Assembly (NCBI GenBank): GCA_049999765.1
Contig: JBNGIQ010009268.1
Span: forward strand, 1 to 42,054
Length of the DNA stretch: 42,054 bases
Direction of reading: 5' to 3'
Origin: Phaeoceros laevis
Taxonomy: Eukaryota; Anthocerotophyta; Anthocerotopsida; Notothyladales
In this document: positions 10,211 through 21,140 of the stretch, piece by piece
Numbering within the stretch: the first letter of the stretch is position 1
Layout: every line of letters starts with the position of its first letter
Position numbers and translations under genes: made by a program
The notes under the pieces: generated by a model
What the model was told of the DNA's origin: nothing
The model's database searches: none
Seen by the model: the letters and a program-made list of their open reading frames with translations, nothing else

Positions 10211-10517
10211 TTGAGCTCACCAATATCTGTCATATCAAACTCGGACTTGAGAAGGTTCTTTACAGTCTGCATTAAACTGCCTGGCCCTGTGGACGCTGCT
10301 ATTATAAGGTCATCAACATATACGAGGAGAAGCAGGTATGCATCCTTCCTCCTTAGTATATAGAGATTGGAGTCAACCGTCCCTTAGTAAATCCGCATTT
10401 TAATAAGAACGTGTCCATGTGTGTGTGCCAAGCTCGAGGACTCTGCTTGAGTCCATAGATAGTTTTGTGCAACTTACACACCAGGTCCTCTTTACCTGGT
10501 TGCAGATAGCCCTCAGG

Positions 10518-12302
10518 CTAGGCCATATAGATTTCCTCCTCAAGCGTTCTGTGAAGGAACGCGGTCTTCAGATCCATCTGGTGAAGATCAAGGTCTTGAT
10601 GTGCTGCAAGGGCCATGACTAATCGCAACGTCGGGAACTTGACAACAGGGGCGAATGTCTCGAAGTAATCTTCGCCATACCTCTGAGAAAACCCATGCAC
10701 AACCAATCTGGCCTTGTACCGAGCAATGGTGCCATCAGCATTGAACTTGGTTTTGAAAACCCATTTGTTAGAGATGGCCTTGCGTCCAGGTGGTAACTTC
10801 TGCAGTGACCAAGTGCCATTTTCCAGTAAGGAATCGTACTCCTCTTGCACTGCTTGCTTCCATTGTTTGCTGTCGAGTCCAGTATATGCCTCACGCATGC
10901 TTGTAGGATCTGGTGGAGTTGTCATCGCCACTGCAAGAGCCTGTGCCTCCTCACGTGTGAAGCTTGAAACTGGTACACCTTGTAACGCCACCAGCAGTGC
11001 TGAGACGTCTTCATCGTCTTCAGAAGTGTAAGTATCCCCCACTGGCTCCTCATGATCTGCAAGTGTAGGTAGGACCGAGGTTGTGGCATGCCCAGTAGTC
11101 CAATCAGTGCGACTGTGCCTACTTGTCCAGTCGCCAGGATCAAAATATGCAGGTGCGGATCTGGTACGTGTAGGCCAAGAGAGTGCAGGTGGGGCAGCTG
11201 GTGCATCGAGCACATCACTTGCTGGCAGTTCATTCACATGCATATCCTCTAGAACATCATCAGCTAACACTTCTGGTGCAGCTAAGTGTTCAACACCAGC
11301 CTCCTGATTTTCCTGGGATGCCTCCATATGCTCAACGTCCACTACTGCTTCTTCCTCCTCTTCACAGGGAATATCCAGGAGCTCCGAAGACTGTGGAATG
11401 CTGTGCGGGGAGAGGTCAAATGTCGCAACCTCTCCAGGTGAGTCCTCACTAGCTGCAACAGAGGGAGCTGCAGTAGAGGGCTGTCCTCCAAGTAAGGAAG
11501 CCTCGTCAAAGACTACAGTTTGAGCATACTGAACTTGCCGGGTAACAGGGTTGAATAGCTTGTAGGCTTTAACATCATCTATATACCCTATAAACACCAG
11601 CTTGACCGCCCTGTCAGATAGCTTTTTGTGCAGGCGTTTCTCCTTGGGAACAAATGCATAGGCAGGAGACCCAAAGACTCGAAGATACTGCACCGTGGGT
11701 TTTCTTCCACACCACAATTCGTAAGGTGTCTTACCATCTGAAGACTTGCCAGGAAGCCTATTATAAAGGTAATTAGCAGTAGAAATAGCCTCAGCCCAAT
11801 AGCCCATTGCCAAACCAGCTTGTTTGATCATACTCCTTGCCACATTTTGTGCAGATCTGTTACGGCGCTCAGCAACTCCATTTTGTGAGGAACTGTACGG
11901 GACAGTAAACTGGCGTGCAATGCCGACACTCTTACAGTAAGCATTGAACTCGTTAGAGTCGAATTCACCTCCGTTATCGGTGCGAAGGCACCACAGCTGC
12001 TTGCCAGTCTGCTTCTCAACCAAGGTACGATGCTCCTTAAAGTACTCAAATGCTTCGTTCTTATGCTTGAGAATATAAACATGTGAGTACCTACTGAAGT
12101 CGTCAATGAATGTCAGGAAATAAAGGCCACCACCAAATGAAGGAGTCGAGATTGGCCCGCACAGATCAGCATGCACAAGATGAAGTACATCTGTAGCCAG
12201 GGTGCCCCCACCTTTGGGGTAAGCTGCTCTAGGTAATTTCCCATAGACACAGGCTTCACAAAATGGCAGAGGGCTCAAGTTAGATTGGAACCCCATCAGC
12301 AT
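10518..12302 (-). pseudogene. Copia A integrase core, linker and RT N-terminus
   Basis: A 594-codon frame. It holds the second half of the integrase zinc site (FCEACVYGK), the rve core with DLCGP (first Asp), RTDNGGEF (second Asp, about 11961-11984) and NGVAERRNR (Glu). A Pro/Ser/Glu-rich linker follows with VQYAQTVVFDEA. The RT start has KWVFKTKFNADG, RYKARLVVHGFSQ, ETFAPVVKF and HQMDLKTAFLHRTLEEEIYM, then a stop at 10518. All integrase catalytic residues are present. The stop after EEIYM and a later frameshift break the RT. Confidence 0.93.
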
Positions 12303-13200
12303 ACAAATCTTGTTTTGCCATGTCCTTCAACTTTCTTGGGTTTGGGTGACCAAGCCTCATATGCCATATTTTAGTAACCTCGGAATCAGTAACATGAGAA
12401 CTAACCCCGGCAACTTGTGCAGATGGTGCTGGCAAACTCGTGACACTAAGCATGAAAAGATCATGCACGAGCTTGCCTAGGATAACTGTTTTTCTTGACT
12501 CCTTAATCAGACAAATGGACCTTCGAAACATAGCCTCAAAGCTGTGATTTTGAGTAAGCTGTGAGACTGACAAGAGGTTTTTTGTAATCGTAGGTACGTG
12601 CAAGACATTTAGGAGAGATAAAGTGCATCCGTTCTACAAACGTAAGTGCACTGTGCCCACTCCCTTGATTGTGAGCTCACTATCGTCTCCTAACAAGACG
12701 TTTTGCCCAGTAGTGTGTGCAGCATAGTCTGTGAACACCGATCTATCGTGGCAAATGTGTGCTGTGGCACCCGAGTCAATATACCAAAAGGACTGATGTG
12801 ATTCTGTGGTGGTCAAACATACAGTAAGTGCATGGAATGAGACTCGTGGTTTGGACACAACATCTATGGACTCGGATCTGTTGGTGGACTGCACAAGCAA
12901 GACTGAAGGAGAGGAGGACTTGTCCTTCTTGGCCACTGTATTGGCTTCAGGTGCTGGTACCCTCCTCGGCTCATTGTTTTTCTTTTTACGACAGTCACGC
13001 TCCCAATGGTTGGGCAAGGCACACCAATTACAGTTTCCGGGTCTCTTCTTGCTGGAGGAGGCATCACCAGGTGTGACACTTCTCCCTTTACTTGGATAGG
13101 GCTTGTTGAAGATTTTTCTTGGCCCCTTTGGCCGTGCTGATACATAGAGGGCCTGCCCCCTAGTACTTTTTGAGGCAGATCTGGTAGCCTCCTCTTGCAT
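12303..13200 (-). pseudogene. Copia A zinc knuckle, protease and integrase zinc-binding N-terminus
   Basis: Two short minus-strand frames (13200-12634 and 12603-12280). The first has the gag zinc knuckle CNWCALPNHWERDC and, further on, the aspartic protease active site YIDSGATAHICH. The second has the HH half of the integrase zinc site, WHMRLGHPNPRKL. The protease cleaves the polyprotein and the knuckle binds RNA. Stop codons and a frame change near 12604-12634 separate protease from integrase. Confidence 0.9.
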
Positions 13201-13275
13201 CAGTGCTCCTATGAGCTCATTGACGTTTAGTGTCTAGAAATCCTCCTCTTCTCGCCCAGTCAACAATGTTAGCTG

Positions 13276-13975
13276 CTACGCAAGTCGTAGCACCACATTT
13301 TGACTAGTGACGAAGTTTGCATAACTTGGAGGAAGAGATGAAAGCAATCTCATGCACGCATTTTGCTCGCTAACTGGCTTCCCTGTTTGCTCCAGGCGAA
13401 GTCGAGCTGTTCTGAACATCGAAATGAATTGATCCAAAGGTTGGCCTTCCTGCATTTTCAGGTCGTGGAACTTCTTATGTGCACTCATACGGGACATCAT
13501 GTCCTTAGAGTGATAGACAAGTGCCAGTTGCTCCCACATTTCCTTGGACGTAGTAGCCGAGGATGTGCTCAACACCATTGACTCGGTGAGGCCAATGCGT
13601 ATTGCAGTCTGCGCCCTCGCATCTACAATGTCCCAAGCTAGCTGTGTTGGAGAACTTTGATTTCCGTCGAATGTTAAGCTCTGCAGCTGTTTTTGTTGGC
13701 CGAAGAATGGAGCCACAAACGTACCCCCACAATGATGTTTCCACGAGGACTCCCTTCATCCGGAGTGCCCAGACATCATAGTTGGATCCATTTGTAAGTC
13801 TATCTTTTTCTTTGAACTCAATTTTCAGTGATGGTGCTATCTCAGGTTCCTTCAATTCTGAGCTGCCACCACCACCGCTGCCGCCTCTCGACATGTTGAA
13901 GAATGACGCAAGGGTGTAGAGAGCGTCGTCTTCTAATGACTGGCCAAAGATGTCCCAGTCACCATCTTCCGACAT
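13276..13975 (-). pseudogene. Copia A gag (UBN2-type)
   Basis: It starts MSEDGDWDIFG at 13975, then a Gly/Ser-rich stretch and the UBN2 opening KEKDRLTNGSNYDVW. A frame change near 13700 leads to the rest: WDIVDARAQTAIRIGL, MWEQLALVYHSKD, RMSAHKKFHDLKM, LDQFISMFRTARLRL and LLSSLPPSYANFV. These are standard capsid-like landmarks. One frameshift and a stop at 13276 disable it. The 705-base size fits the family. Confidence 0.9.
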
Positions 13976-14971
13976 GCCTCATCTTCATATTTGAGATTCG
14001 CTGTCTCTTGTAGGTTCAGGAGCACAATTAAGACATATTCTAGAAGGTTTGGTACCTGCTACAGGTGATATGCTTTGGTTTAAATAGTTAGTGTGCTGAT
14101 TCTGCAAGCAAACAAGCAACCTCAAATTGAGGCTACAAAGATGAGAGTCAACTTGATCTATTCTAGTGCGTAAGTGCTCTAGCGTTTCCAACAGGTGCTG
14201 TGATCTCTTCAACGTTGTGGTGGTGAAATCTAACAGCAGCTGTGAAACCTCCTTAACACTTTCTAGTAATTGTGCGCAGGCGGAATGCTGAATGCAAGCA
14301 GGGCTGCTGCCATGGCGTCATTTTGGAGAAGGCTGGCACTCAGAGTAATGATGTGTTGGATTGACTTGATTTTTGGATGAAGTAGCGCGCCTTGAACGTG
14401 CGGCGTGATACTGCCCTTGAGATTCGCACTGAGACAGATGGCCAAACAGGGAGTCACGGGGAAGTGACTGCCGCCCTCGTCCCCTGTGATATGGCTGTCG
14501 GAACAGTGCGTTTTGCTGATTTGTAGGCAGGCGGTGCGTCGCGCGTCCACGCTGGTCCATTTTACCAAGTCAACAGGAAGCGCAACCGGATAACAGGTGC
14601 GCCCTCCATCACCAATCTCTGAATGCTCCTTCTTACGGAATGCCGTGGCAGAAATTAACAGCCTCCACTTTTTCCACCTCACAGGTCACGGATCAAGATC
14701 ACACGCTCATCCTCCACGCAAAGCGGAGCCTCTTCCTCATTCGAAAGGTACGTGCTGGTGGATCTTCTGCTTGGCACAAGAGCCAGGTATGAATGTTTTC
14801 AAGAACCGATGGATCTCCTCGTGTGTGATACTGCAGAAGGATGTGCGCAAGGTCTGGGTTCATCAGCGTGAGAAGATAGCCCAGACGCCCAGCGGCTGTG
14901 ATGATGTCAATGTCATTCACAGCACTGGTGCCCACGACATTGTGCATTTCCACCGGCATTGTGCCATTTAA
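13976..14971 (-). other. Long leader of Copia A with three further frames
   Basis: About 1 kb between the primer site and gag, far longer than usual for Copia. Minus-strand frames: (i) 15079-14699, 126 codons, which starts inside the 5' LTR, reads through the primer site and contains VNDIDIITAAGRLGYLL; (ii) 14560-14318, 80 codons; (iii) the same frame after one TGA, open from 14317 to 13985, with helical-looking EHLRTRIDQVDSHL. Frame (iii) ends 9 bases before the gag ATG. None matches a known domain. Confidence 0.45.
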
Positions 14972-14984
14972 GGCTCTGATACCA
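14972..14984 (-). other. Primer binding site of Copia A (tRNA-Met type)
   Basis: On the minus strand TGGTATCAGAGCC directly follows the 5' LTR end. This matches the initiator-tRNA-Met primer site used by most plant Copia elements. Confidence 0.93.
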
Positions 14985-15228
14985 TGTAGCAACAATGAGT
15001 GCACGCGAGAGCAGAAACAGTGTTGCATAGAATAATGATTTATGTCACACGAAGTGACCTTTGTACACGCCACGTTCATGTGACCGTCTACATCTGGACT
15101 CAGGTAGTTATAACGGTTAACTATCTAACTACTATCTAACCCTAGGTCGTACATACGACCACTCTACGAGTGTGGGTTGATTAATTAAGTGAAACGATAT
15201 ACGCTACCCTAAACCTAAACTACCAACA
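14985..15228 (-). repeat. 5' LTR of Copia A
   Basis: 244 bp, nearly identical to 8430-8674. Differences include CAG/CAA and GTA/GCA near the start and a small change around TTCACATTG/TTCATGTG. It would hold the element's own promoter. Confidence 0.97.
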
Positions 15229-15233
15229 TGTGC

Positions 15234-15945
15234 CAAGGTGCATCGGGTGTGGGCTCAGAGGGATTAATTGTGCGCATACATAGGCTGTACTTTCCAGAAT
15301 TTGATGGAGGCATAATAGGTTCTTGTGTGGCCGCATTTTCAAGTACTCCAGGTGTTGGGGCTACTATCTCTATATCCTCCTCCTGCCAGGGTGGCGGGCT
15401 TGCAATCACCCTTGCTGCAGACTCAACATCATGAAAAGGATCAGCTGCTCCAGTGTCATCGAAATGTGATTACTCCAGATCCATTAGAGAGCGATCAATG
15501 TTATTAGCCAAGTGACAGGTGCAGATTCCTCCTCGATATTGGGATGGTCAGATGGTGACTGAACTCCCACTGGCTTGTGAAACAGGGCAGCTTCGGTAAA
15601 AGTGACGCTTCTGGCTAGAACAATATTTTGAGTTAAGGGATCAAGCAGTTTGTAAGCTTTTTTTGACACCCTTCTAATATCCCACAAATATGTAGGGCTT
15701 TGTAGATACTCCATCTTCTTGTGGCTTTGGGGACAAAGCCATATGCTGGTGATCTGAAAACTCGAAGGTGAAGGACAGATGGTTTGCGACCTGTGAACAC
15801 TTCATACGGGGTCATATTGGCCACAACCCTAGTAGGCATCTTGTTGTGGAGATAATTGGCTACCATGATGCACTCTGCCTAATAGGAGAGTGGCAGGTTG
15901 GCCTGCTTAACCCCTAGTGGACATGAGCTAATTCCTGCGCATTGG
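15234..15945 (-). pseudogene. Old Copia fragment B, integrase part (upstream half)
   Basis: Minus-strand pieces include KQANLPLSY, AECIMVANYLHNKMPTRVV, MTPYEVFTGRKPSVLHLRVF and SPAYGFVPKATRR. After a frameshift come KAYKLLDPLTQNIVLARSV and an acidic linker with HPNIEEESAPVTW. This is the integrase C-terminal region and the linker to RT. The RT start follows at 8424 beyond the inserted Copia A, giving a nested insertion. Confidence 0.85.
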
Positions 15946-16744
15946 TGATTTAGGATTTTTGCATATATTTTGTGGACAAAAATGTTTTTTTTTGAAAAAA
16001 AAACCTTCCCTCATGTTCTTTGTGATGTACTCTTTCATTTAAGCCATAGATCATCATCACTTGATATTACGAGGCACCTCATTTTATCCTATATCCAAAT
16101 TTTCGAACTTACTGTTTTACTACCTTTTGACTTAGTTATGTCTCTGTTTAGGGGCTTTCCCGTACCTTTTTTGAATGGCATGTTCTACTCCATGTGTCCT
16201 TCATGTCCACCAAATTTTGGACAATTTTGACATGTTATAGGTACTTTGTGAAGCATTTTTCCCCTTCAAATCCATGCCTTGGAAATTTTTCCATCACCAT
16301 CACTCACATTTTTTCTCATGCACTTCCTGGTTCCATTGAGCCTTGGCAGGGTAGTATTGAGGGGCCGGGTGACCTCTTCTTGGGGTTGCTTGCAGGTGTA
16401 AGGTTTTGCCATGTCATTGCCGCCATGTGCTGGACACACGCCTCCACGCCTCCACGCATTAGGCACAAGCATGAGATGAGTCATCCATCATTTGGAGAAT
16501 AATAATGTTTTCTCGGCTTTGGCGCTTGTTTTTTAGTTCATTATCTCTTGGCATCCAATGGTGATGCCACGTGATAATGACCGCGTATAAAAACAGTGGT
16601 CATAAAAAATGCTATTGTACGACGTATCACGCATGCTATAAAAAGCGTGTACCTTGGCTAGACAATCAAGCAACGGGAGGTAGTGGTAGAGAACGGGAGT
16701 ATGGGCATTGCAAATGTCTGTATTCATAGAAAGTTGAAATTTGG
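15946..16744. other. Unassigned sequence
   Basis: No gene is recognised. Two TATA-like tracts (GTATAAAAAC near 16585 and CTATAAAAAG near 16636) occur close together. Short frames (for example 15970-16230 plus) have no known motif. Confidence 0.4.
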
Positions 16745-17039
16745 GGCTGCGATCAGGCTGGGCCTTCACCGCTCAGCTGCTTGCAGCTGTCCGACAGTTG
16801 GGATTGCAGCTGCAATCCCAGATGTCGCAAAATCGCAGCTGGGATTGCAGCAGCAATTTTCCAAAATCGCAGCCGCTCACAGCTGTAATCCCAGCAATCC
16901 CAAGCTGGGATCGTAGCAATCCCGAGCCGGGATCGCAGCAATCCCAAGCTGGGATCCCAACAATCCCAGCTGCTATCCCAGCAATCCCATGCCAGCTGGG
17001 ATCACAGCTGGGATCGCCGCTGCGATCGCAGCTGCAATC
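16745..17039. repeat. Self-complementary short-repeat array (AGCTGGGAT / ATCCCAGCT)
   Basis: The array is built from short blocks such as CAATCCCAGC, GCTGGGATCGCAGC, GGGATTGCAGCTG and their reverse complements, in both orientations. It runs up to the N gap at 17040. The alternation means many overlapping hairpins are possible. It probably continues into the gap, which may be why assembly failed there. Confidence 0.88.
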
Positions 17040-17139
17040 NNNNNNNNNNNNNNNNNNNNNNNNNNNNNNNNNNNNNNNNNNNNNNNNNNNNNNNNNNNNN
17101 NNNNNNNNNNNNNNNNNNNNNNNNNNNNNNNNNNNNNNN
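17040..17139. other. Assembly gap (100 N)
   Basis: Exactly 100 N, the usual placeholder for a gap of unknown size. Nothing can be read across it. Confidence 0.99.
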
Positions 17140-17415
17140 ATAGGGTGGCGATGGCGGCCAAGGAAGGGCAGACGCCCGGGGCTGCGCCGTTGGTGTTGTT
17201 TGAATTGTTGGTGACGGCGCTGTTGGTGCTGGCACTGTAGATGCAACCCCCGGAGCTGGGATCGATGTTGGTAGTGGTGGCCGTGCCCCCGAAATTGCAG
17301 CTGTCGGACGCAAAATTGCTCCGCTGGTAGTAGGAATTGAAGGCGTAGGAGGCATGGCTCACCAGGTTGTCGGGGGCGAAGCACACCCCGCCTGGCTGCA
17401 GACTGTCGCAGTCAG
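17140..17415 (-). CDS. X8/CBM43-domain protein, partial (PDCB-like or glucanase C-terminal)
   Basis: The minus-strand frame encodes the second half of an X8 (CBM43) domain: [38 protein letters not shown] and GGCIYSA. Four of the six conserved cysteines are here, plus the hallmark [12 protein letters not shown] block. X8 modules bind callose (beta-1,3-glucan). They occur in GPI-anchored plasmodesmal callose-binding proteins and at the C terminus of some beta-1,3-glucanases. A Ser/Asn/Thr-rich tail follows and runs into the gap. An AG acceptor (17416-17417) directly before CTGACTGC gives the exon start, matching a common intron position in this family. The upstream exon with the WCVA half is not visible and may be lost in the 400 N gap or displaced by R1 copy 2. 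I cannot tell gene from pseudogene. Confidence 0.82.
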
Positions 17416-17740
17416 CTAGCTAGGCCATCAAGCTAGCATGCACGCCTGCCTAGCATCATGACCTGGCAAAAACGTAAGACCAAACCGACACTTGCCGATG
17501 AGCAGGTAGGGCTGGTTTTGTGGGAACCCGGGATGTATACCGGGTGCGGTTGGCAGGTAACTCCTGCAGTAACCACACACCCTATATGTGGTTACTGCCT
17601 TTATGGAGGAAACGGGGTGGATTTCTGGGCTCTATAATTTTTTTTCCATTTTTTTTTTGCAGGAGAAGGTATATTAATAAATCCTTACAAACAAATATAC
17701 ACAAACAAATATACCTAAAACCTGCCTGGTACTTCACATA
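17416..17740. other. Putative intron or 5' flank of the X8 exon
   Basis: No X8 upstream exon is visible. The stretch has T- and A-rich runs near 17637-17720, including repeated AAACAAATATAC, immediately before R1 copy 2. Confidence 0.4.
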
Positions 17741-18442
17741 TGTAGCAACCCAGGGTAGAATTTATCCCCGTATCTATCGTAGTATAAGGGGTTTCGTTCC
17801 CACAGAGACTCATATATGAGCAACAACAGACTAAACAGGCACTAGTTACGATTAAACTTGCCGTTCAGGACTTGCGTCCCGTCAGACACAACCACAACCA
17901 CCACAAACCCCAGGTTTAGCTACCTGGCACGGCACAAAATCACCTCCACCGTCGCCAACGGCCAACCCCTGAGAGTTACTCCATTCCAACACCTCGCAAT
18001 CCGTAACCGACGAACTCTTCAGCACGGCAGATGTCGCGTCCTGCCCACAATCCTCAAGTTCGTCCTCCGCCTCCCGTATCTTACTACCACGGACACCCTT
18101 CTACACAACAGACGGCCTCCCGTCCCGTCGGCGATCCTCAGGTGCACTCGTCGCGTACCACCGGCGCCAGAACTTCTACGCCTCCATCTTGTAGCACTTG
18201 ACAAATCTCCCGGTCTTCTGAGGGTATTCGGCTCCCCTCACGGCGGCACCTGCGAAGCCTTCTGGAGCCACAAGTTACTTTAGGGAACCTTCTAAGGGCT
18301 TTCCCCAGGGTCACCTGCGGAACCACACTGAAGCCCCAAACCTACGCCAACATCCACCAGATCGCTGACACCAACAAGAGAATCCACCTTAACAACATAA
18401 GAACCAAACACAATAGCGGGCACTCCAGGCCCTGCATCCTAA
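17741..18442 (-). repeat. Dispersed repeat family R1, copy 2 (inverted)
   Basis: Reverse-complement copy of 176-857 and 31911-32587. It starts TGTAGCAACCCAGGG and the last bases before the N gap are GCATCCTAA, which is the complement of the TTAGGATGC start of the other copies. The copy therefore seems complete or nearly so. It is closest to copy 3 in the first 150 bases (shared GTTGGTGTCAGCGATCTG) and closer to copy 1 in parts of the middle. Confidence 0.88.
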
Positions 18443-18842
18443 NNNNNNNNNNNNNNNNNNNNNNNNNNNNNNNNNNNNNNNNNNNNNNNNNNNNNNNNNN
18501 NNNNNNNNNNNNNNNNNNNNNNNNNNNNNNNNNNNNNNNNNNNNNNNNNNNNNNNNNNNNNNNNNNNNNNNNNNNNNNNNNNNNNNNNNNNNNNNNNNNN
18601 NNNNNNNNNNNNNNNNNNNNNNNNNNNNNNNNNNNNNNNNNNNNNNNNNNNNNNNNNNNNNNNNNNNNNNNNNNNNNNNNNNNNNNNNNNNNNNNNNNNN
18701 NNNNNNNNNNNNNNNNNNNNNNNNNNNNNNNNNNNNNNNNNNNNNNNNNNNNNNNNNNNNNNNNNNNNNNNNNNNNNNNNNNNNNNNNNNNNNNNNNNNN
18801 NNNNNNNNNNNNNNNNNNNNNNNNNNNNNNNNNNNNNNNNNN
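18443..18842. other. Assembly gap (400 N)
   Basis: 400 N between R1 copy 2 and the truncated end of Copia C. Confidence 0.99.
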
Positions 18843-18923
18843 AAAAAAAACATCTCCAGTATTATTAAAACAACAAGTGGGTCACCACAACATAATAACT
18901 TTTTTTTTCATGAAAGTATACCC

Positions 18924-19540
18924 TCAAACGCTCACTATGAGGGGCATGGTCCATCTGGGGTTAAGCATTGTTTTAGCAATGCGCTGCAATTTTTTGTTGT
19001 TGTCTTCTGCTACTCCGTTCTGCTGGGGTGTGTGAAGTATAGTAAGCTGCCTCCCGATTTGTGAATGTGTGCAGAATTGTTGGAAGGAGTTGCTAGTGTA
19101 TTCACCACTGTTATCCGACCTGAGCTTCTTCAGGTATTTGCCAATTGGACGTTCCACAAGAGTAATATACTCCTTACAACGTTCGAATGTCTCCCCCTTT
19201 TTCTGCACAAGATATATTGTGCAAAAACGACTGAAGTCATCCAGCAAAGTGAGGAAATAAAGTGCTCCACCAAAAGATGGCTTCGAGATGGTTCCACATA
19301 AATCCGAGTGTAGAAGTTTGAGTACTTCAGTAGCTGGGGTGGCATTTTTGTTCTTGAAGGGTGCCTGTTCAGTTTTGCCATAGACACAAGCTTCACAAAA
19401 TGACAATTCTTTCAACTTGGGGAGGCCATCTAAATAGAGCACACCCCTTGTCATTGCCTCCAACCTTTGTGCATGCGGATGTCCAAGCCTAGCATGCCAA
19501 GTAACTGTGTCAGCAGTTTGTGATATACTTACGTGTGCCT
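18924..19540 (-). pseudogene. Copia C integrase
   Basis: The zinc site has both halves: WHARLGHPHAQRL and FCEACVYGK. The core has HSDLCGT (first Asp), RSDNSGEY (second Asp) and NGVAEDNN (Glu), so the catalytic triad is kept. The main frame is 179 codons (19463-18924) and ends shortly after the Glu block. The similarity to Copia A integrase is clear but not close. Confidence 0.9.
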
Positions 19541-19720
19541 AACTTTTTGCTGAGGACAAAGCATAGGTTACATTCATTCTGAACAGATCCTCTACAGGAT
19601 ACTTTTTGTATTCCCTTCTTCATTCTTCATAGCAAATCTTCTTGGCTTTGGAATGAAGACTCTTTGAGTAGGCCGACTTGCCATCTGATGGTTAGGGATA
19701 GATAAACGACTAAGTGTGCA

Positions 19721-20125
19721 TCAATGCTTCATGAATCCTATATCCAGGTCCTCATCCTCTATCATGAGTCGTGTGACTGAGATGAGATTTTTGTGCATTG
19801 TAGGTACATGGACTTCCTGAAGGATATATCCAGATCCGTCTTGAAGCCTGAGCGGCATACTGTCTATCCCCTTGATGGGTACACCTGTACCATCACCAAA
19901 TGCGATGGTAGATCCTTCTTCCAATTTGGTATAATCGCTAAATGCAGTCCGATTGTGGCAGACATGTGATGTGGCTCTAGAGTCCATAAACCAATCATCT
20001 TGAGCATGGGTGGAGGCCACCAGACAGACTGTAAGAATTCGTGGTGACGTCTTCTTAGTTGCAACATGTGCCTCTGGAGGTGAGTCTCTTTTGAGTTCTC
20101 CAAATGTTCTTTTTCTTTTTGACAC
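19721..20125 (-). pseudogene. Copia C protease region
   Basis: A 134-codon frame. The active-site block reads MDSRATSHVCH where the family has DSGAT, so the catalytic-loop glycine is replaced by arginine. A functional protease is unlikely. EVHVPTMHKNLISVTRL follows, as in related elements. Just upstream, CKFPEHWENEC is a damaged zinc knuckle. Confidence 0.85.
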
Positions 20126-20336
20126 TCATTTTCCCAATGTTCAGGGAACTTGCACCGGTCAGTTGCAGCTGCCTAGTTTCTTAGTTTAGACGAACCAGGT
20201 TTTGACTTGTTTTAAGTGGGGTTCCAGCCAGGTCTCGACCTGAATGGTACTTTGTCAGTGTCTGCATACAGTGCATGATGCTGCTAGCGGACTAATTGAT
20301 GCTTCCTACTGGACTCCTCATGAAGCAGTGCGCCTA

Positions 20337-21140
20337 TTAATCCGGACATGTTGAGTATGGTTGTCCATCTCCTCCATTAGCCCTAGACGCTAGTTGTGAT
20401 TTTCTGACTACAACATTCTGAGTAGTGACAAACGTAGCATAGCTGGCTAGCAGGGTTCCTAAGAGCTTTATACATGCTTGTGTGTTTGTAAGACTCGCAC
20501 TACTAGCTGCAAGTTTTGATCTCAGGGTTCTGAATTTCACTATGTGGACTCCATTGTGTTTGCCTCCTTCATGAGGAACTTCATGCTAAAGCTTCTATCA
20601 GCATTTAGCATAGTCATGCCGTCCGTTGTGGAGTACATGCCATGTGAATGAATGAATGAAGTTTACCGATCTTGGCGCATGTGAGTGATTCCAAACCTCT
20701 TGTGCAGTTTTGCTTTGTGACGTTCGCCTCACCATCTCTTGTGAAAGGCTCGACAACAACAAGTTGTGTGCTCGGGCATTTTGCCTTTCCCATTGTGGGA
20801 ACTCGTCATCATCAGTTGCAGGTTTAGCGAAACATCCACTCACAACTGCCCACAAATTTTTGTCATGAAGGGCTCCCTTCATGCGGGTCGTCCAAATGTC
20901 AAAGTCACTACCATTGAATCGATCTTTTTCTTTGAAGTCTCCTCCTGATGAGCTGGCTGGTTGAGCCATGTAAGTATTCAGGTTGAAACTTCTTGGTGAA
21001 CTAGGTGATGAGGGGCTTGACCCTCTTGGTGAGTCAGGTCTCCTATCCGATTGCTGATTGTTTGTGCTGCCTTGTGATCCACCATGTGTGTTGTTGTTGA
21101 TATTTGAAGAGGTTTACACGGTCCCATAGAGGGTCCCATA
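20337..21140 (-). pseudogene. Copia C gag
   Basis: The frame 20969-20598 has KEKDRFNGSDFDIWTTRMKG and NARAHNLLLSSLSQEM, the UBN2 gag start. A frameshift follows and the end (FRTLRSKLAA, LLGTLLASYATFVTTQNV) is at 20540-20337. Upstream of the ATG, coding-like sequence such as ADHFLRNLADEFNTARRGVD continues into the leader. Confidence 0.85.

Larger units (their letters stand above)
8430..15228 (-). mobile_element. Full-length but defective Ty1/Copia LTR retrotransposon A
   Basis: A complete minus-strand element of 6.8 kb. LTRs at both ends are ~245 bp and differ at only about six or seven places, so insertion is fairly recent. The 5-bp target duplication TGTGC is at 8425-8429 and 15229-15233. 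A tRNA-Met-type primer site adjoins the 5' LTR and a purine tract adjoins the 3' LTR. Gene order is gag, protease, integrase, RT, RNase H, which defines Copia. The coding part is broken by several frameshifts and stops. It is longer than a typical 5 kb Copia because of a ~1 kb leader before gag and about 0.5 kb after RNase H. Confidence 0.97.

Noticed and set aside
14597-14971. A plus-strand gene of 124 codons in the Copia A leader
   Set aside because: It is antisense to the element and overlaps its primer-site region. No known motif.
16973-17386. One protein running across the 100 N gap (X8 tail into the AGCTGGGAT array)
   Set aside because: The gap length is a placeholder, so frame continuity across it has no meaning.
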